Of a stretch of DNA of 44,979 nucleotides, positions 24,960 to 33,530 are shown piece after piece. The stretch spans positions 1 through 44,979 of the forward strand of contig NZ_RSAJ01000009.1 of assembly GCF_003933965.1 (NCBI RefSeq). Direction: 5' to 3'. Numbering within the stretch: the first letter of the stretch is position 1; every line of letters begins with the position of its first letter. A program made the translations under genes and the position numbers. A model generated the notes under the pieces. That model made no database searches. It saw only the letters and a list, made by a program, of their open reading frames with translations, and was not told the DNA's origin. The stretch is from Streptomyces sp. RP5T (GTDB lineage: Bacteria; Actinomycetota; Actinomycetes; Streptomycetales; Streptomycetaceae).

Positions 24960-26039
24960 ATGCGTAAGTCATCCCTCCGCCGTACCTGCGCGGCCCTCGC
25001 CGCCGGCACCTCCCTCGCCCTGGCTCTCACCGCCTGCGGCGGCACCACCAAGAAGGACGTGCAGGACGAGGGCGCCTCGGCCGCCTCCACCGCCAAGGCC
25101 GACCCGAACGCGGCCACCAAGAAGGGCCTGACCGTCGGGTTCCTGCCCAAGCAGGTCAACAACCCGTACTTCACCTCCGCGGACAAGGGCGGCGAGCAGG
25201 CGCTGACCGAACTGGGCAGCAAGTACAAGGAGGTCGGCCCCTCCAGCGCCACCGACACCGCCGGGCAGGTCTCCTACGTCAACACGCTCACCCAGCAGCA
25301 GGTGAACGCGATGGCCGTGTCCGCGCAGGACCCGGGCGCCCTGTGCACCGCCCTCAAGCAGGCCATGAGCAACGACATCAAGGTCGTCACCTACGACTCC
25401 GACACCAAGCCGGAGTGCCGCAACGCCTTCGTCTCGCAGGCCTCCGCCGAGGACCTGGGCCGCACCGAGGTGCAGCTGCTCGCCGAGCAGATCGGCTACA
25501 AGGGCGAGATCGCGATCCTGTCCGCCGCCCAGACGGCAACGAACCAGAACACCTGGATCGACTTCATGAAGGACGAGCTGAAGCAGGACAAGTACAAGAA
25601 CATCAAGCTCGTCAAGGTCGCGTACGGCAACGACGACGCCCAGCAGTCCTTCCAGCAGACCCAGGGCCTGCTCCAGGAGTACCCGAACCTGAAGGGGATC
25701 ATCTCCCCGACCACCGTCGGCATCAAGGCCGCCGCCCAGTACCTCTCCGGCTCCAAGTACAAGGGCAAGGTCAAGCTGACCGGCCTCGGCACCCCCAACG
25801 ACATGCGCAAGTACGTCAAGAACGGCACCGTCGAGGGCTTCGAGCTGTGGGACCCGGCGAAGCTCGGCGCCCTGGCCGCGCAGACCGCCGTTGCCCTGTC
25901 CTCCGGTCAGATCACCGGCAAGGAGGGCGAGACCTTCAAGGCCGGCGGCACGACGTACACCATCGGCAAGGACGGCGTGATCAACCTCGGCAAGCCGACC
26001 GTGTTCACCGCCAAGAACATCGACCAGTTCAACTTCTAG
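24960..26039 (+). CDS. rhaS: Rhamnose-binding lipoprotein of the ABC importer
   Basis: Extracytoplasmic sugar-binding lipoprotein of 359 aa, type I periplasmic-binding fold (Peripla_BP_4). The signal peptide MRKSSLRRTCAALAAG ends in the lipobox L23-T-A-C26, so the protein is anchored to the outer face of the membrane. KGLTVGFLPKQVNNPYFT begins the mature fold and NAMAVSAQDPGALCTALKQ follows. AAGGAAG lies about 8 nt before ATG 24960. The gene sits between the permeases and the mutarotase in the rhaSTPQ-type set, supporting L-rhamnose as ligand. Confidence 0.93.
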   Translation: MRKSSLRRTCAALAAGTSLALALTACGGTTKKDVQDEGASAASTAKADPNAATKKGLTVGFLPKQVNNPYFTSADKGGEQALTELGSKYKEVGPSSATDTAGQVSYVNTLTQQQVNAMAVSAQDPGALCTALKQAMSNDIKVVTYDSDTKPECRNAFVSQASAEDLGRTEVQLLAEQIGYKGEIAILSAAQTATNQNTWIDFMKDELKQDKYKNIKLVKVAYGNDDAQQSFQQTQGLLQEYPNLKGIISPTTVGIKAAAQYLSGSKYKGKVKLTGLGTPNDMRKYVKNGTVEGFELWDPAKLGALAAQTAVALSSGQITGKEGETFKAGGTTYTIGKDGVINLGKPTVFTAKNIDQFNF

Positions 26040-26056
26040 TTGCGGAGCGGTACTTC

Positions 26057-26377
26057 ATGCAGCGCGTCTGTTTCCTCCTCAAGGTCCGTCAGGACAGGCT
26101 CACCGAGTACCGCGAACGCCACGCCGCCGTGTGGCCGGAGATGCGAGAAGCGCTCTCCGCCACCGGCTGGCACAACTACTCGCTCTTCCTGCGCGACGAC
26201 GGCCTGCTCGTCGGCTACCTGGAGACCGAGGACTTCGAGGCCGCCAAGGCAGGGATGGAAGCCACCGAGGTCAACGCACGCTGGCAGGCCGAGATGGGCG
26301 AGTTCTTCGAGTCCCTCGACGGAGCCCGCCCCGACGAGGCGATGAAACCGCTCACCGAGGTGTTCCACCTCGCCTGA
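26057..26377 (+). CDS. rhaM: L-rhamnose mutarotase
   Basis: Interconverts alpha and beta anomers of L-rhamnose, supplying the form used by the isomerase. The 106-aa protein begins MQRVCFLLKVRQDRLTEY and keeps the catalytic Tyr18 and His22 (EYRERHAAVWPEM) of E. coli RhaM, plus the conserved HNYSLFLRDDGLLVGYLE and the C-terminal LTEVFHL. GGAG at 26044 serves ATG 26057, 18 bp after the rhaS stop, so it belongs to the import operon. The equivalent gene is called rhaU in rhizobia. Confidence 0.95.
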   Translation: MQRVCFLLKVRQDRLTEYRERHAAVWPEMREALSATGWHNYSLFLRDDGLLVGYLETEDFEAAKAGMEATEVNARWQAEMGEFFESLDGARPDEAMKPLTEVFHLA

Positions 26378-26419
26378 CCCCTCCCCACCAGGCCTCACCC
26401 GGACCGCAGGAGCCGCTCC

Positions 26420-27844
26420 ATGAGAAGACGCACACTGCTCGCAGGTGCCATCGTGTCCGCCATGTCCACCTCCGCGCTCACCGGCGGCACCGCCCGCGCC
26501 GCCGACCCCGGCCCCTCCGTCACCCGCACCGGGACCACCACGCTCGACACCCAGGCCGTCTTCTTCGTCTCCTACGACGGCCTGGTCAACAACAACTCGT
26601 TCCAGAAGAACGGCCTGCTGACCTACAAGGGCTACCAGTACGCCGTCTGGTACACCGCCGACAAGAACGCCGTCGTCGGCCGCCGCGTCCTCGGCGCCGG
26701 CACCTGGTCCACCGTCCAGGTCGGGCACACCCTCAAGGCGAGCGACTCCCACAACGTCATCTCCATGGGCGTCTCCAAGACGGACGGCCGCCTCCACCTC
26801 AACATGGACTCGCACAGCGACGGCTTCACCTACGTCAAGTCGGTCGCGGGGCTCATGGACAACCCGTCCGGGCTGAGCTGGACCTCCGCCCGCTTCGGCG
26901 CACCCCAGTCCACCCTGGACGGCCTCGCGCTCACCTCGCAGTTCACCTACCCCCAGTTCGTCTCCACCCCCGACGGCAAGCTCCAGCTCAGCTACCGGGC
27001 CGGGATATCCGGCAACGGCCGCAACGCCCTCGCGGAGTACGACGGTTCGAGCTGGACCAACCTCGGGGAGTGGTCCAGTTCCACGGGCACCTACACCAGT
27101 GAGCACGGCTCCTCGACGGCCCGCAACATGTACCTGCACGGCATCGACTACGACCGGAACGGCCGGCTGCACTCCTTCTTCACCTGGCGCGAGCAGAACG
27201 GCGCCGTGATGTGCAACAGCGGCGGCATCACCAACCACGACACCGGCTACGTCTACTCCGACGACCGCGGCCGCACCTGGCGCAACAACGCCGGCGCCGT
27301 CGTGGGCACCACGGGCGGCTCCGACAAGGTCGCCGTCACCGACTCCGGCCTGGTGATCGACGCGCTGAACCCGGACCACTCCCTGATGAACCAGGAGAGC
27401 CAGTTCACCGACTCCGCGGGCCTGCCGCACGCGATCGTCTCGTACGTCCCCGGCCGCTTCGGCCAGTGCACCACGAACTACGTCGCCGACCGCACCGCCA
27501 ACGGCCGCGCCTTCCACGTCCGCAAGAACTCCTCGGGCACCTGGCAGAAGACCGAGATCCCGGTCGTGCTCGGCTCCAGCCAGCGCACCAAGCTGCTCCT
27601 GGACAAGTACGACAACGCCTACGCCGTCTACCCGTTCGGACGGATCGCCGCCGCCTCCAAGGCCTCCGGGTACACCGACTGGAAGGTCCTCTTCGACGGC
27701 AGCGGCCTCAACGCCTTCGGCGAGGTCGTGATCGACGAGACCCGGGTCGCCCAGGACAACGTGCTGTCCTTCATGTACCAGGAGAAGTCGAGCGGTACGA
27801 CCCCCTCTGCGCTCCACGTCGTGGACTTCGCGCTGCCCGCCTGA
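26420..27844 (+). CDS. Tat-exported BNR-4 beta-propeller, candidate rhamnoglycan-active enzyme
   Basis: Secreted protein of 474 aa. The N-terminus MRRRTLLAGA has a twin-arginine motif and the cut site is likely after A25-R-A27. The mature part has BNR_4-type propeller motifs: SHNVISMGVSKTDGRLHLNM, TYPQFVSTPDGKLQLSYRAG, YLHGIDYDRNGRLHSFFTW and TGYVYSDDRGRTWRN. This fold occurs in ulvan lyases (PL24/PL25) and in enzymes cutting rhamnose-glucuronate bonds (PL42); I cannot assign the family by eye. Conserved His and Tyr residues that could serve catalysis are present. It follows rhaM by 42 bp and precedes the LacI gene, so a role in releasing rhamnose-containing oligosaccharides outside the cell is a reasonable inference. 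A non-catalytic binding role is possible. Confidence 0.82.
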   Translation: MRRRTLLAGAIVSAMSTSALTGGTARAADPGPSVTRTGTTTLDTQAVFFVSYDGLVNNNSFQKNGLLTYKGYQYAVWYTADKNAVVGRRVLGAGTWSTVQVGHTLKASDSHNVISMGVSKTDGRLHLNMDSHSDGFTYVKSVAGLMDNPSGLSWTSARFGAPQSTLDGLALTSQFTYPQFVSTPDGKLQLSYRAGISGNGRNALAEYDGSSWTNLGEWSSSTGTYTSEHGSSTARNMYLHGIDYDRNGRLHSFFTWREQNGAVMCNSGGITNHDTGYVYSDDRGRTWRNNAGAVVGTTGGSDKVAVTDSGLVIDALNPDHSLMNQESQFTDSAGLPHAIVSYVPGRFGQCTTNYVADRTANGRAFHVRKNSSGTWQKTEIPVVLGSSQRTKLLLDKYDNAYAVYPFGRIAAASKASGYTDWKVLFDGSGLNAFGEVVIDETRVAQDNVLSFMYQEKSSGTTPSALHVVDFALPA

Positions 27845-27858
27845 CCGCATCCGATGTG

Positions 27859-27898
27859 GGGGCGGCCTGCGGGTAGTGTGAAGGCCCCCCGCCGCCCC
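27859..27898 (+). terminator. Possible terminator between the BNR-4 and LacI genes
   Basis: GGGGCGGC (27859-27866) can pair with GCCGCCCC (27891-27898), followed by TTCTTCCC. The 24-nt loop contains TAGTGT (27874-27879), a possible -10 for the LacI gene, so the region may be both terminator and promoter. Confidence 0.35.
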
Positions 27899-27922
27899 TT
27901 CTTCCCTGGAGGTCCCTGCCCG

Positions 27923-28948
27923 ATGGCCCAGTCGGTGGGTATCAAGGACGTCGCCCGCGCCGCCGGAGTCTCCGTCGGCACGGTCTCCAACGTCATCAAC
28001 CGTCCGGACTCCGTCGCCACCGAGACCCGGGCGCGCGTCCTGTCCGCGATAGACCGGCTCGGCTACGTCCGCAGCGAGTCCGCCCGCCAACTGCGCGCGG
28101 GACGCAGCCGGATCATGGGGCTGCTCGTGCTCGACATGGGCAACCCCTTCTTCGTCGACGTCGCGCGCGGCGCCGAGCGGGCCGCCCGCGAGGACGGCCT
28201 CGGCGTGATGGTCTGCAACAGCGCCCAGAGCGCGAGCGAGGAGGCGGAGTACCTGTCCCTCTTCGCCGAGCAGCGGGTGCGCGGCGTCCTGCTCACCCCG
28301 ACCGACGCCTCCGGCCGCAACATCGACTCCTTCCGCCGCCACGGCATCCCCTTCGTCCTGGTCGACCGGGTCGCCGAGGGCACCACCGAGTGCTCGGTCT
28401 CCGTCGACGACGTCGCGGGCGGCGCGCTGGCCGTGCGCCACCTCGTGGACGCGGGACACCGCTCCATCGCCTACGTCAGCGGCCCGCCCGGACTCAACCA
28501 GGTCCGCGACCGCCGCACCGGCGCCCTGAACGCGCTCGCCGAGGCGGGCCTCGGCCCGGAGAACCTGCGCGAGCTGCCCACCGAGCGGCTCGACGTGGCC
28601 GCGGGCCGGGACGCCGGCGCCCGTCTGCTCGGCCTCGCGGACCGCCCGACCGCCGTGTTCTGCGCCAACGACCTGCTCGCCCTCGGCGTGCTGCAGGCCA
28701 TGTACGCGGCGGGCGTCACGGTCCCCGACGACCTCGCGATCGTCGGCTACGACGACATCGAGTTCGCCGCCGCCGCGGCCGTCCCGCTCACCTCGGTCCG
28801 CCAGCCCGCCGTCACCATGGGCGCCCTGGCCGCCGAACTGCTCCTGGAGGAGACGGAGACCGAGACCACCGGCAAGCGCCACGAGCACCGCCGGGTGGTG
28901 CTCCAGCCGGAACTGGTGGTGCGCCGCTCCAGCCTCGCGGCCCGCTGA
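27923..28948 (+). CDS. LacI-family regulator, probable rhamnose regulator
   Basis: LacI-family repressor of 341 aa. The HTH is at residues 5-28 (IKDVARAAGVSVGTVSNVIN) with the hinge helix ESARQLRAGRS, followed by the sugar-binding core (LLVLDMGNPFFVDVARGAERAA, VFCANDLLALGVLQAM, VPDDLAIVGYDDIEFA). ATG 27923 follows GGAGG by 10 nt. It closes the rhamnose import cluster, and LacI-type palindromes precede rhaI, rhaT and the rhamnosidase, so it most likely represses all three until a rhamnose-pathway sugar binds. The effector is not known from sequence. Confidence 0.9.
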   Translation: MAQSVGIKDVARAAGVSVGTVSNVINRPDSVATETRARVLSAIDRLGYVRSESARQLRAGRSRIMGLLVLDMGNPFFVDVARGAERAAREDGLGVMVCNSAQSASEEAEYLSLFAEQRVRGVLLTPTDASGRNIDSFRRHGIPFVLVDRVAEGTTECSVSVDDVAGGALAVRHLVDAGHRSIAYVSGPPGLNQVRDRRTGALNALAEAGLGPENLRELPTERLDVAAGRDAGARLLGLADRPTAVFCANDLLALGVLQAMYAAGVTVPDDLAIVGYDDIEFAAAAAVPLTSVRQPAVTMGALAAELLLEETETETTGKRHEHRRVVLQPELVVRRSSLAAR

Positions 28949-29051
28949 CCGGCGAGTCAGTAAGATTTCATGATCCAGGGGGTCCGGCGACGGACGAACA
29001 TGTGCTGAACTGGGACGCGCCCTGAAGAATCCGTCCGTCCCGGGAGCCCTG

Positions 29052-30353
29052 TTGACCGCGACCTACCGCCAGCCCGGTCTCGTCCTCACCGACCGCCGCT
29101 TCACCGTCCCCCTCGACCACGACGACCCGGCCGGGGAGACCATCGAGCTCTTCGCCCGCGAGGCGGTGGCGAGCGACAAGGCGGGCCAGAACCTGCCGTG
29201 GCTGGTCTACCTCCAGGGCGGCCCCGGCTTCGGGGCGAACCGTTTCGTCGGCAAGGGAGCCTGGTTCGGCCGGGCCCTGAAGGAGTTCCGGGTCCTCCTG
29301 CTCGACCAGCGCGGCACCGGCCACTCCACCCCGGCCAACCGCCAGACCCTCCCGCTGCGCGGTGGCCCCGCCGCCCAGGCCGACTACCTGGCCCGCTTCC
29401 GCGGCGACTCCATCGTCCGCGACTGCGAGGCGATCCGCGCCCAGGTCACCGGCGGCGGCCCCTGGACCGTCCTCGGCCAGAGCTTCGGCGGCTTCTGCAC
29501 GACGACCTACCTCTCCCGCGCCCCCGAGGGCCTCGCCGGCGCCCTCGTCACCGGTGGTCTGCCCTCCCTCGACGCCCACGCCGACGACGTCTACCGGGCC
29601 GCCTACCCGCGCATCGAGCGCAAGGTCACCGCGCACTACGCCCGCTACCCGCAGGACGTCGAGCGGGCCCGCCGTATCGCCGACCACCTCCTCACCCACG
29701 ACGTGACCCTGCCGAACGGTTACCGGCTGACCGTCGAGGCCTTCCAGTCGCTCGGCATCCTGCTCGGCGGCGGCGAGGGCAGTCACCGTCTGCACTACCT
29801 CCTGGAGCACGCGTTCGTCCGGACCCCGCAGGGACCCGAACTCTCCGACGCCTTCCAGGAAGAGGTCCAGGGCCTCCTCTCGTACGCCGCCCACCCGCTG
29901 TACGCCCTCGTCCACGAGGCCATCTACGGCCAGGACGAGCGGCCCACCGCCTGGTCGGCCGAACGGGTGCGCGCCGAGTTCCCGCAGTTCGACGCGGCCA
30001 AGTCGCTCGCCGGCGACGAACCGCTGCTGTTCACCGGGGAGTCCGTCCACCCCTGGATGTTCGACTGCGACCCCGCCCTGCGCCCGCTGCGCGAGACCGC
30101 CGAGCTCCTCGCCGCCCGCACCGACTGGCAGCCCCTGTACGACCCGGCCCGCCTCGCCGCCAACGAGGTCCCGGTCGCCGCCGCCGTCTACCACGACGAC
30201 ATGTACGTCGACACGGCCCACTCCCTGGAGACCGCCCGCGCGATCCGCGGTCTGCGCACCTGGGTGACGGACGAGTTCGAGCACGACGGCGTCCGCGCGG
30301 GCGGCCCCCGCGTCCTGGACCGCCTGCTCGCCCTCGCGCGCGACGAGGTCTGA
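29052..30353 (+). CDS. Alpha/beta hydrolase, prolyl-aminopeptidase-like (S33)
   Basis: Serine peptidase-type hydrolase of 433 aa. LVYLQGGPGFGANRF provides the oxyanion loop seen in proline iminopeptidases, LLLDQRGTGHS is the following strand, and GQSFGGFCTTTYLSR holds the nucleophile Ser. A cap region follows, and the His is probably in AAVYHDDMYVDTAHS. Most likely an aminopeptidase releasing N-terminal proline or a related residue, cytoplasmic. The start is TTG 29052 with GGGAG five bases upstream. About 100 bp separate it from the LacI gene; it is probably not part of the rhamnose regulon. Confidence 0.9.
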   Translation: MTATYRQPGLVLTDRRFTVPLDHDDPAGETIELFAREAVASDKAGQNLPWLVYLQGGPGFGANRFVGKGAWFGRALKEFRVLLLDQRGTGHSTPANRQTLPLRGGPAAQADYLARFRGDSIVRDCEAIRAQVTGGGPWTVLGQSFGGFCTTTYLSRAPEGLAGALVTGGLPSLDAHADDVYRAAYPRIERKVTAHYARYPQDVERARRIADHLLTHDVTLPNGYRLTVEAFQSLGILLGGGEGSHRLHYLLEHAFVRTPQGPELSDAFQEEVQGLLSYAAHPLYALVHEAIYGQDERPTAWSAERVRAEFPQFDAAKSLAGDEPLLFTGESVHPWMFDCDPALRPLRETAELLAARTDWQPLYDPARLAANEVPVAAAVYHDDMYVDTAHSLETARAIRGLRTWVTDEFEHDGVRAGGPRVLDRLLALARDEV

Positions 30354-30474
30354 CGCGACGAGACCCGTCGTGAGGACCCGGGCGACCGGGAACGACGACA
30401 TGCCTCGCCCCTGATTCCGGCATAAGGTTCATTTCGATCACGCGTCGACGCCGGAGCCGAGAGGACGTCAGCAG

Positions 30475-31077
30475 ATGAGCACACCGTCACCCCACGGACG
30501 GTCCCGGATCGCCGCTCTCGCCCTGGTCCTGGCCGCCGCGAGCGCGCTCACGCTGACGGCCTGCGACGACTCCGGCGGCTCGTCGACGTCCTCGTCCACG
30601 CCCAGCGCCCCCGACACGGCCTCCTTCTCCGGAAACGCGGCCTCCGCGCTCGCGTCCGCGGAGGCGTCCGCGCGGGCGAAGGCCTCGGAGCTGGCCGCGT
30701 CCGCCTCGGCGGCCGCCTCGTCCTTCGAGGCCTCCGTCTCCGCCGAGGTGGAGCGCGCCAATAAGGCGGCGCAGACCGAGCTCGCGAAGGTCGACGGGCA
30801 GGGCAACGCGATGTCCGACGTCACCATGACCGGCAAGCCGCGCTCCGAGACCGGCGGTCTGCTCGCCGTGGTCGTCACCATCACCAACAAGACCGACAGG
30901 ACGGCCTCGTACGCCGTCCAGGTCGACTTCCTCGACTCCTCGGGCAAGGCGGTGGAGACCCGGTACGTCGGCGCCGAGGACCTGAAGCCGGGGGAGAAGG
31001 CCCAGCCCGTCGCCGTCAGCCGCAAGCCCGCCGAACCCGTGCTGACGCCCCAGCTGGCGAAGGCGCAACGTTACTGA
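30475..31077 (+). CDS. Alanine-rich helical lipoprotein, FxLYD-like C-terminus
   Basis: Putative exported lipoprotein of 200 aa. The signal peptide ends in the lipobox L27-T-A-C30, followed by a Ser/Thr-rich linker (to about 52). Residues 53-105 form an Ala/Ser/Glu helix with heptad-like character (ASALASAEASARAKASELAA), probably a coiled coil. The C-terminal 80 residues contain LAVVVTITNKTDRTASYAVQ and EDLKPGEKAQPV, like FxLYD beta-sandwich domains. Function unknown; the layout suggests a surface protein on a helical stalk. ATG 30475 follows GAGAGG at a somewhat long distance. TAAGGT at 30423-30428 may be its -10 box. Confidence 0.82.
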   Translation: MSTPSPHGRSRIAALALVLAAASALTLTACDDSGGSSTSSSTPSAPDTASFSGNAASALASAEASARAKASELAASASAAASSFEASVSAEVERANKAAQTELAKVDGQGNAMSDVTMTGKPRSETGGLLAVVVTITNKTDRTASYAVQVDFLDSSGKAVETRYVGAEDLKPGEKAQPVAVSRKPAEPVLTPQLAKAQRY

Positions 31078-31106
31078 CCTGCGCTCACCCTTCGCGGCGG
31101 GGCCGT

Positions 31107-31112
31107 TAGGGT
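31107..31112 (+). promoter_or_regulatory. -10 box of a probably leaderless gene
   Basis: TAGGGT ends 6 nt before GTG 31119 (3 nt before GTG 31116); no ribosome binding site is visible. TAGGGT is a common Streptomyces -10 sequence. A clear -35 is missing. Confidence 0.5.
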
Positions 31113-31118
31113 GATGTG

Positions 31119-31940
31119 GTGCAAGAACGGACGACCGACCTCAGGGGCGACTGCGCGCGGTGCTTCGGCCTGTGCTGTGTCGCCCTGCCCTTCGCCGCCT
31201 CCGCCGACTTCGCGCGCGACAAGCCGGCCGGCAAGCCCTGCCCCAACCTGCGGGACGACCACCGGTGCGGCATCCACGCGAAGCTGCGGGACGAGGGCTA
31301 CAGCGGCTGCACGGTGTACGACTGCTTCGGCGCCGGGCAGAAGGTCTCGCAGGTCACCTTCGGCGGCCGGGACTGGCGTGACGTCCCGCGTGCCGACGCC
31401 CGCCGGATGTTCGACGTCTTCCCGGTCGTGCGCCGGCTGCACGAACTGCTCTGGTACCTCACCGAGGCGCTCACCCTGCCCGCCGCCGGCCCGGTCCACG
31501 CCGACCTGCGCCGCATGCTGGAGCGGACCGAGGCGCTGACCCGGGGGAGCGCCGAGGAACTCGCCGCTCTGGACGTCCCCGCCCACCATCAGCAGGTCAA
31601 CGTCCTCCTGCTGCGCACCAGTGAGCTGGTGCGGGCCGGCATCGGCGGCGGGAACAAGAAGAAGAACCGCCGGGGCGCCGACCTGATGGGCGCCCGTCTC
31701 AAGGGCGCCGACCTGCGCGGTGCCAGTCTGCGCGGCGCCTACCTGATCGCGGCCGACCTCACCGGCGCCGACCTGCGCGGAGCGGACCTGATCGGCGCCG
31801 ACCTGCGCGACGCCGATCTGACGGACGCGGACCTGACCGGAGCGTTCTTCCTCACCCAGCCGCAGCTCAACGCGGCCCGGGGCAGCGTCGGCACACGTCT
31901 GCCGGGGTCAGTCGGCCGCCCTGTGCACTGGGCAGCGTGA
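31119..31940 (+). CDS. Cys-rich N-domain plus pentapeptide-repeat protein
   Basis: Protein of 273 aa in two parts. The N-terminal 90 residues are cysteine-rich ([44 protein letters not shown]), resembling a metal or iron-sulfur site of the YkgJ type. Residues about 185-245 are tandem pentapeptides of the A(D/N)LxG type ([20 protein letters not shown]), which fold into a right-handed quadrilateral beta-helix. Function unknown. GTG 31119 or 31116 is the start; the -10 box directly upstream suggests a leaderless mRNA. The 3' end overlaps the P450 gene on the opposite strand by 33 bp. Confidence 0.85.
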   Translation: MQERTTDLRGDCARCFGLCCVALPFAASADFARDKPAGKPCPNLRDDHRCGIHAKLRDEGYSGCTVYDCFGAGQKVSQVTFGGRDWRDVPRADARRMFDVFPVVRRLHELLWYLTEALTLPAAGPVHADLRRMLERTEALTRGSAEELAALDVPAHHQQVNVLLLRTSELVRAGIGGGNKKKNRRGADLMGARLKGADLRGASLRGAYLIAADLTGADLRGADLIGADLRDADLTDADLTGAFFLTQPQLNAARGSVGTRLPGSVGRPVHWAA

Positions 31941-33423
31941 CGCGGGAGCCGTCGCCTCGTCGGGATCGGCCACCGGAGTGGTCGCGGTGCTGCCGGCGGG
32001 CCGCCGGTCCAGGTGCAGCCGCAGCCCCTCCGGCATCAGCGTCAGCCGTTCGGTCACGCTGAGCCGGTAGGCGGGGTCGGCCCGCAGCTCGTAGCGGCGC
32101 AGCAGCAGACCGAGCACCAGCGTGGCCTCGTGCAGCGCGAACTGGCGGCCGATGCAGGCCCGTCGCCCCGGTGCCGAACGGCTTGAAGACGTGCGGGGGA
32201 CGCGAGCGGACGGCCTTGGGGTCGAAGCGGTCCGGGTCGAACCGCTCGGCGTCGGCGCCCCACACCTCGGGGTCGCGCTGGAGCATCGGTGTGAGCACCA
32301 GCGTCCAGGCGCCCCGGCGCATCGGGTGCCGTCCGGCCAGCACGGTGTCCTCGACGGCCTCCCGTGCGAACGCGGGCGCGGTCGGCCACAGCCGCAACGA
32401 CTCGTCCAGCACCCGGCGCACGTACCGCAGCTTCGCGACCTGGTCGTACGCCGGGACCTCGGCCGAGCCCCAGACGCGGTCCACCTCCGCACGCGCGCGT
32501 GCCGCGACCTCGGGGTGGCGGGAGAGGTAGTGCAGGGCGAAGGAGAGCGCGCCGGACGTGGTCTCGTGCCCGGCCACCAGGAAGGTGATGACCTGCCGGC
32601 GGACGTTCTCCGGGGACAGCCGCTCACCGGTCTCCGGGTGGGCCGTCTCCAGCATCCGGTCGAGCAGGTCACCGTCCCCGCTGGTCGCGCGCCGGGCCCG
32701 GACCAGGTCGTCGACCATGCGGTTCAGAAAGGCGATGTCGTCCGCGTTGCGCCGCGCGGCACGCCGCAGCAGAGCCGGGAACGGCACGGAGTTGAGGCGC
32801 TGCGCGTAGGTCAGGGTGCCCACCATCGCCGTCACGAAGGGGTGCGGCCGGTCCCGTTCGAAGGAGCCGAAGTCGTGGCCGAACCCGGTCCGCGCGATGG
32901 TCTCCAGGGTCAGCTTGGTCATGTCCCCGGGCACGTCCACCGACCGGCCCGCCGCCTGCTCGCGGTCCCAGTGGTCGGTGAGCCGTCCGGCGACGGCCAG
33001 CATCATCGGGTGGTAGGACTCCATCGCCTCCCGGCTGAAGCCCGGGGCGAGCACGTCGTGGGCCAGCTGCCAGTTCGGCTCGTGGTTGTAGGCGGTGAAC
33101 AGCCCGTCGCCCGCGACCGGCCGCAGGTTGGCCACGCCGAGGCCCACGTGCTTGGCGAAGCGCGACTCGTCCGCCAGGTCCGCCACCAGGTTGGCGCCCC
33201 AGGTGAAGACGAACTCCCTGTTGAACGCCTTGCGCCGGTAGATCGGTCCCAACTGGCGGGCGAAGCGCAGGGAGTCCTGGAGCGGGGTGGCCCGGTTGAC
33301 GCCCAGCACGTCGCCGAGCAGCGGGAGCCGGCGCGGCGGATGCGGTATGCGGTCCAGTTCCGGCCAGCCCAGTTCGGCGCTGCGGAATCCCGTGGTCCGG
33401 GTGGCCGCCGTCGTCTCCGCCAT
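31908..33423 (-). pseudogene. CYP102-like cytochrome P450, frameshifted in the heme loop
   Basis: P450 heme domain related to the CYP102 (P450-BM3) group but without a reductase. Family marks: AGDGLFTAYNHEPNWQLAHD, the I-helix FLVAGHETTSGALSFAL, the ExxR in VLDESLRLWPTAPAF and VFKPFGTG. Immediately after FGTG the frame changes: the continuing frame gives no cysteine loop, while the next frame gives RRACIGRQFALHEATLVLG to a normal end at 31908. One extra C in the plus-strand run CCCC (32166-32169) explains this; with CCC the motif would read FGTGRRACIG. As written, the protein lacks its heme-ligand Cys and runs on to 31867. Either a sequencing error or a recent inactivation. About 504 aa if repaired. 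ATG 33423. A divergent TetR gene lies 107 bp away. Confidence 0.85.
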
Positions 33424-33456
33424 GACGAGATCTCCCTTGATCCAGCGGCAGTCGAA

Positions 33457-33509
33457 CGCGTTGTACGTGGGTTCAACAACGCGCCTCAGTCTGGTCCCCT
33501 TGTTGAACC
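33457..33509. promoter_or_regulatory. Nested inverted repeats between P450 and TetR genes
   Basis: Two overlapping repeats are seen: CGCGTTGT (33457-33464) with ACAACGCG (33476-33483), and GGTTCAACAA (33470-33479) with TTGTTGAACC (33500-33509). Both have perfect arms. GTTCAAC/GTTGAAC copies fit binding sites for the divergently encoded TetR protein, controlling both genes. Confidence 0.6.
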
Positions 33510-33518
33510 GACGTCAAG

Positions 33519-33524
33519 TAAAGT
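33519..33524 (+). promoter_or_regulatory. -10 box of the TetR gene, leaderless start
   Basis: TAAAGT ends 6 nt before ATG 33531, and there is no Shine-Dalgarno sequence. The upstream inverted repeat ends 10 bp before this box. Confidence 0.45.
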
Positions 33525-33530
33525 GCGGGC

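Noticed and set aside
26036..28888. Long minus-strand frame opposite the mutarotase, BNR-4 and LacI genes
   Set aside because: Crosses three clear plus-strand genes, with no domain or codon support.
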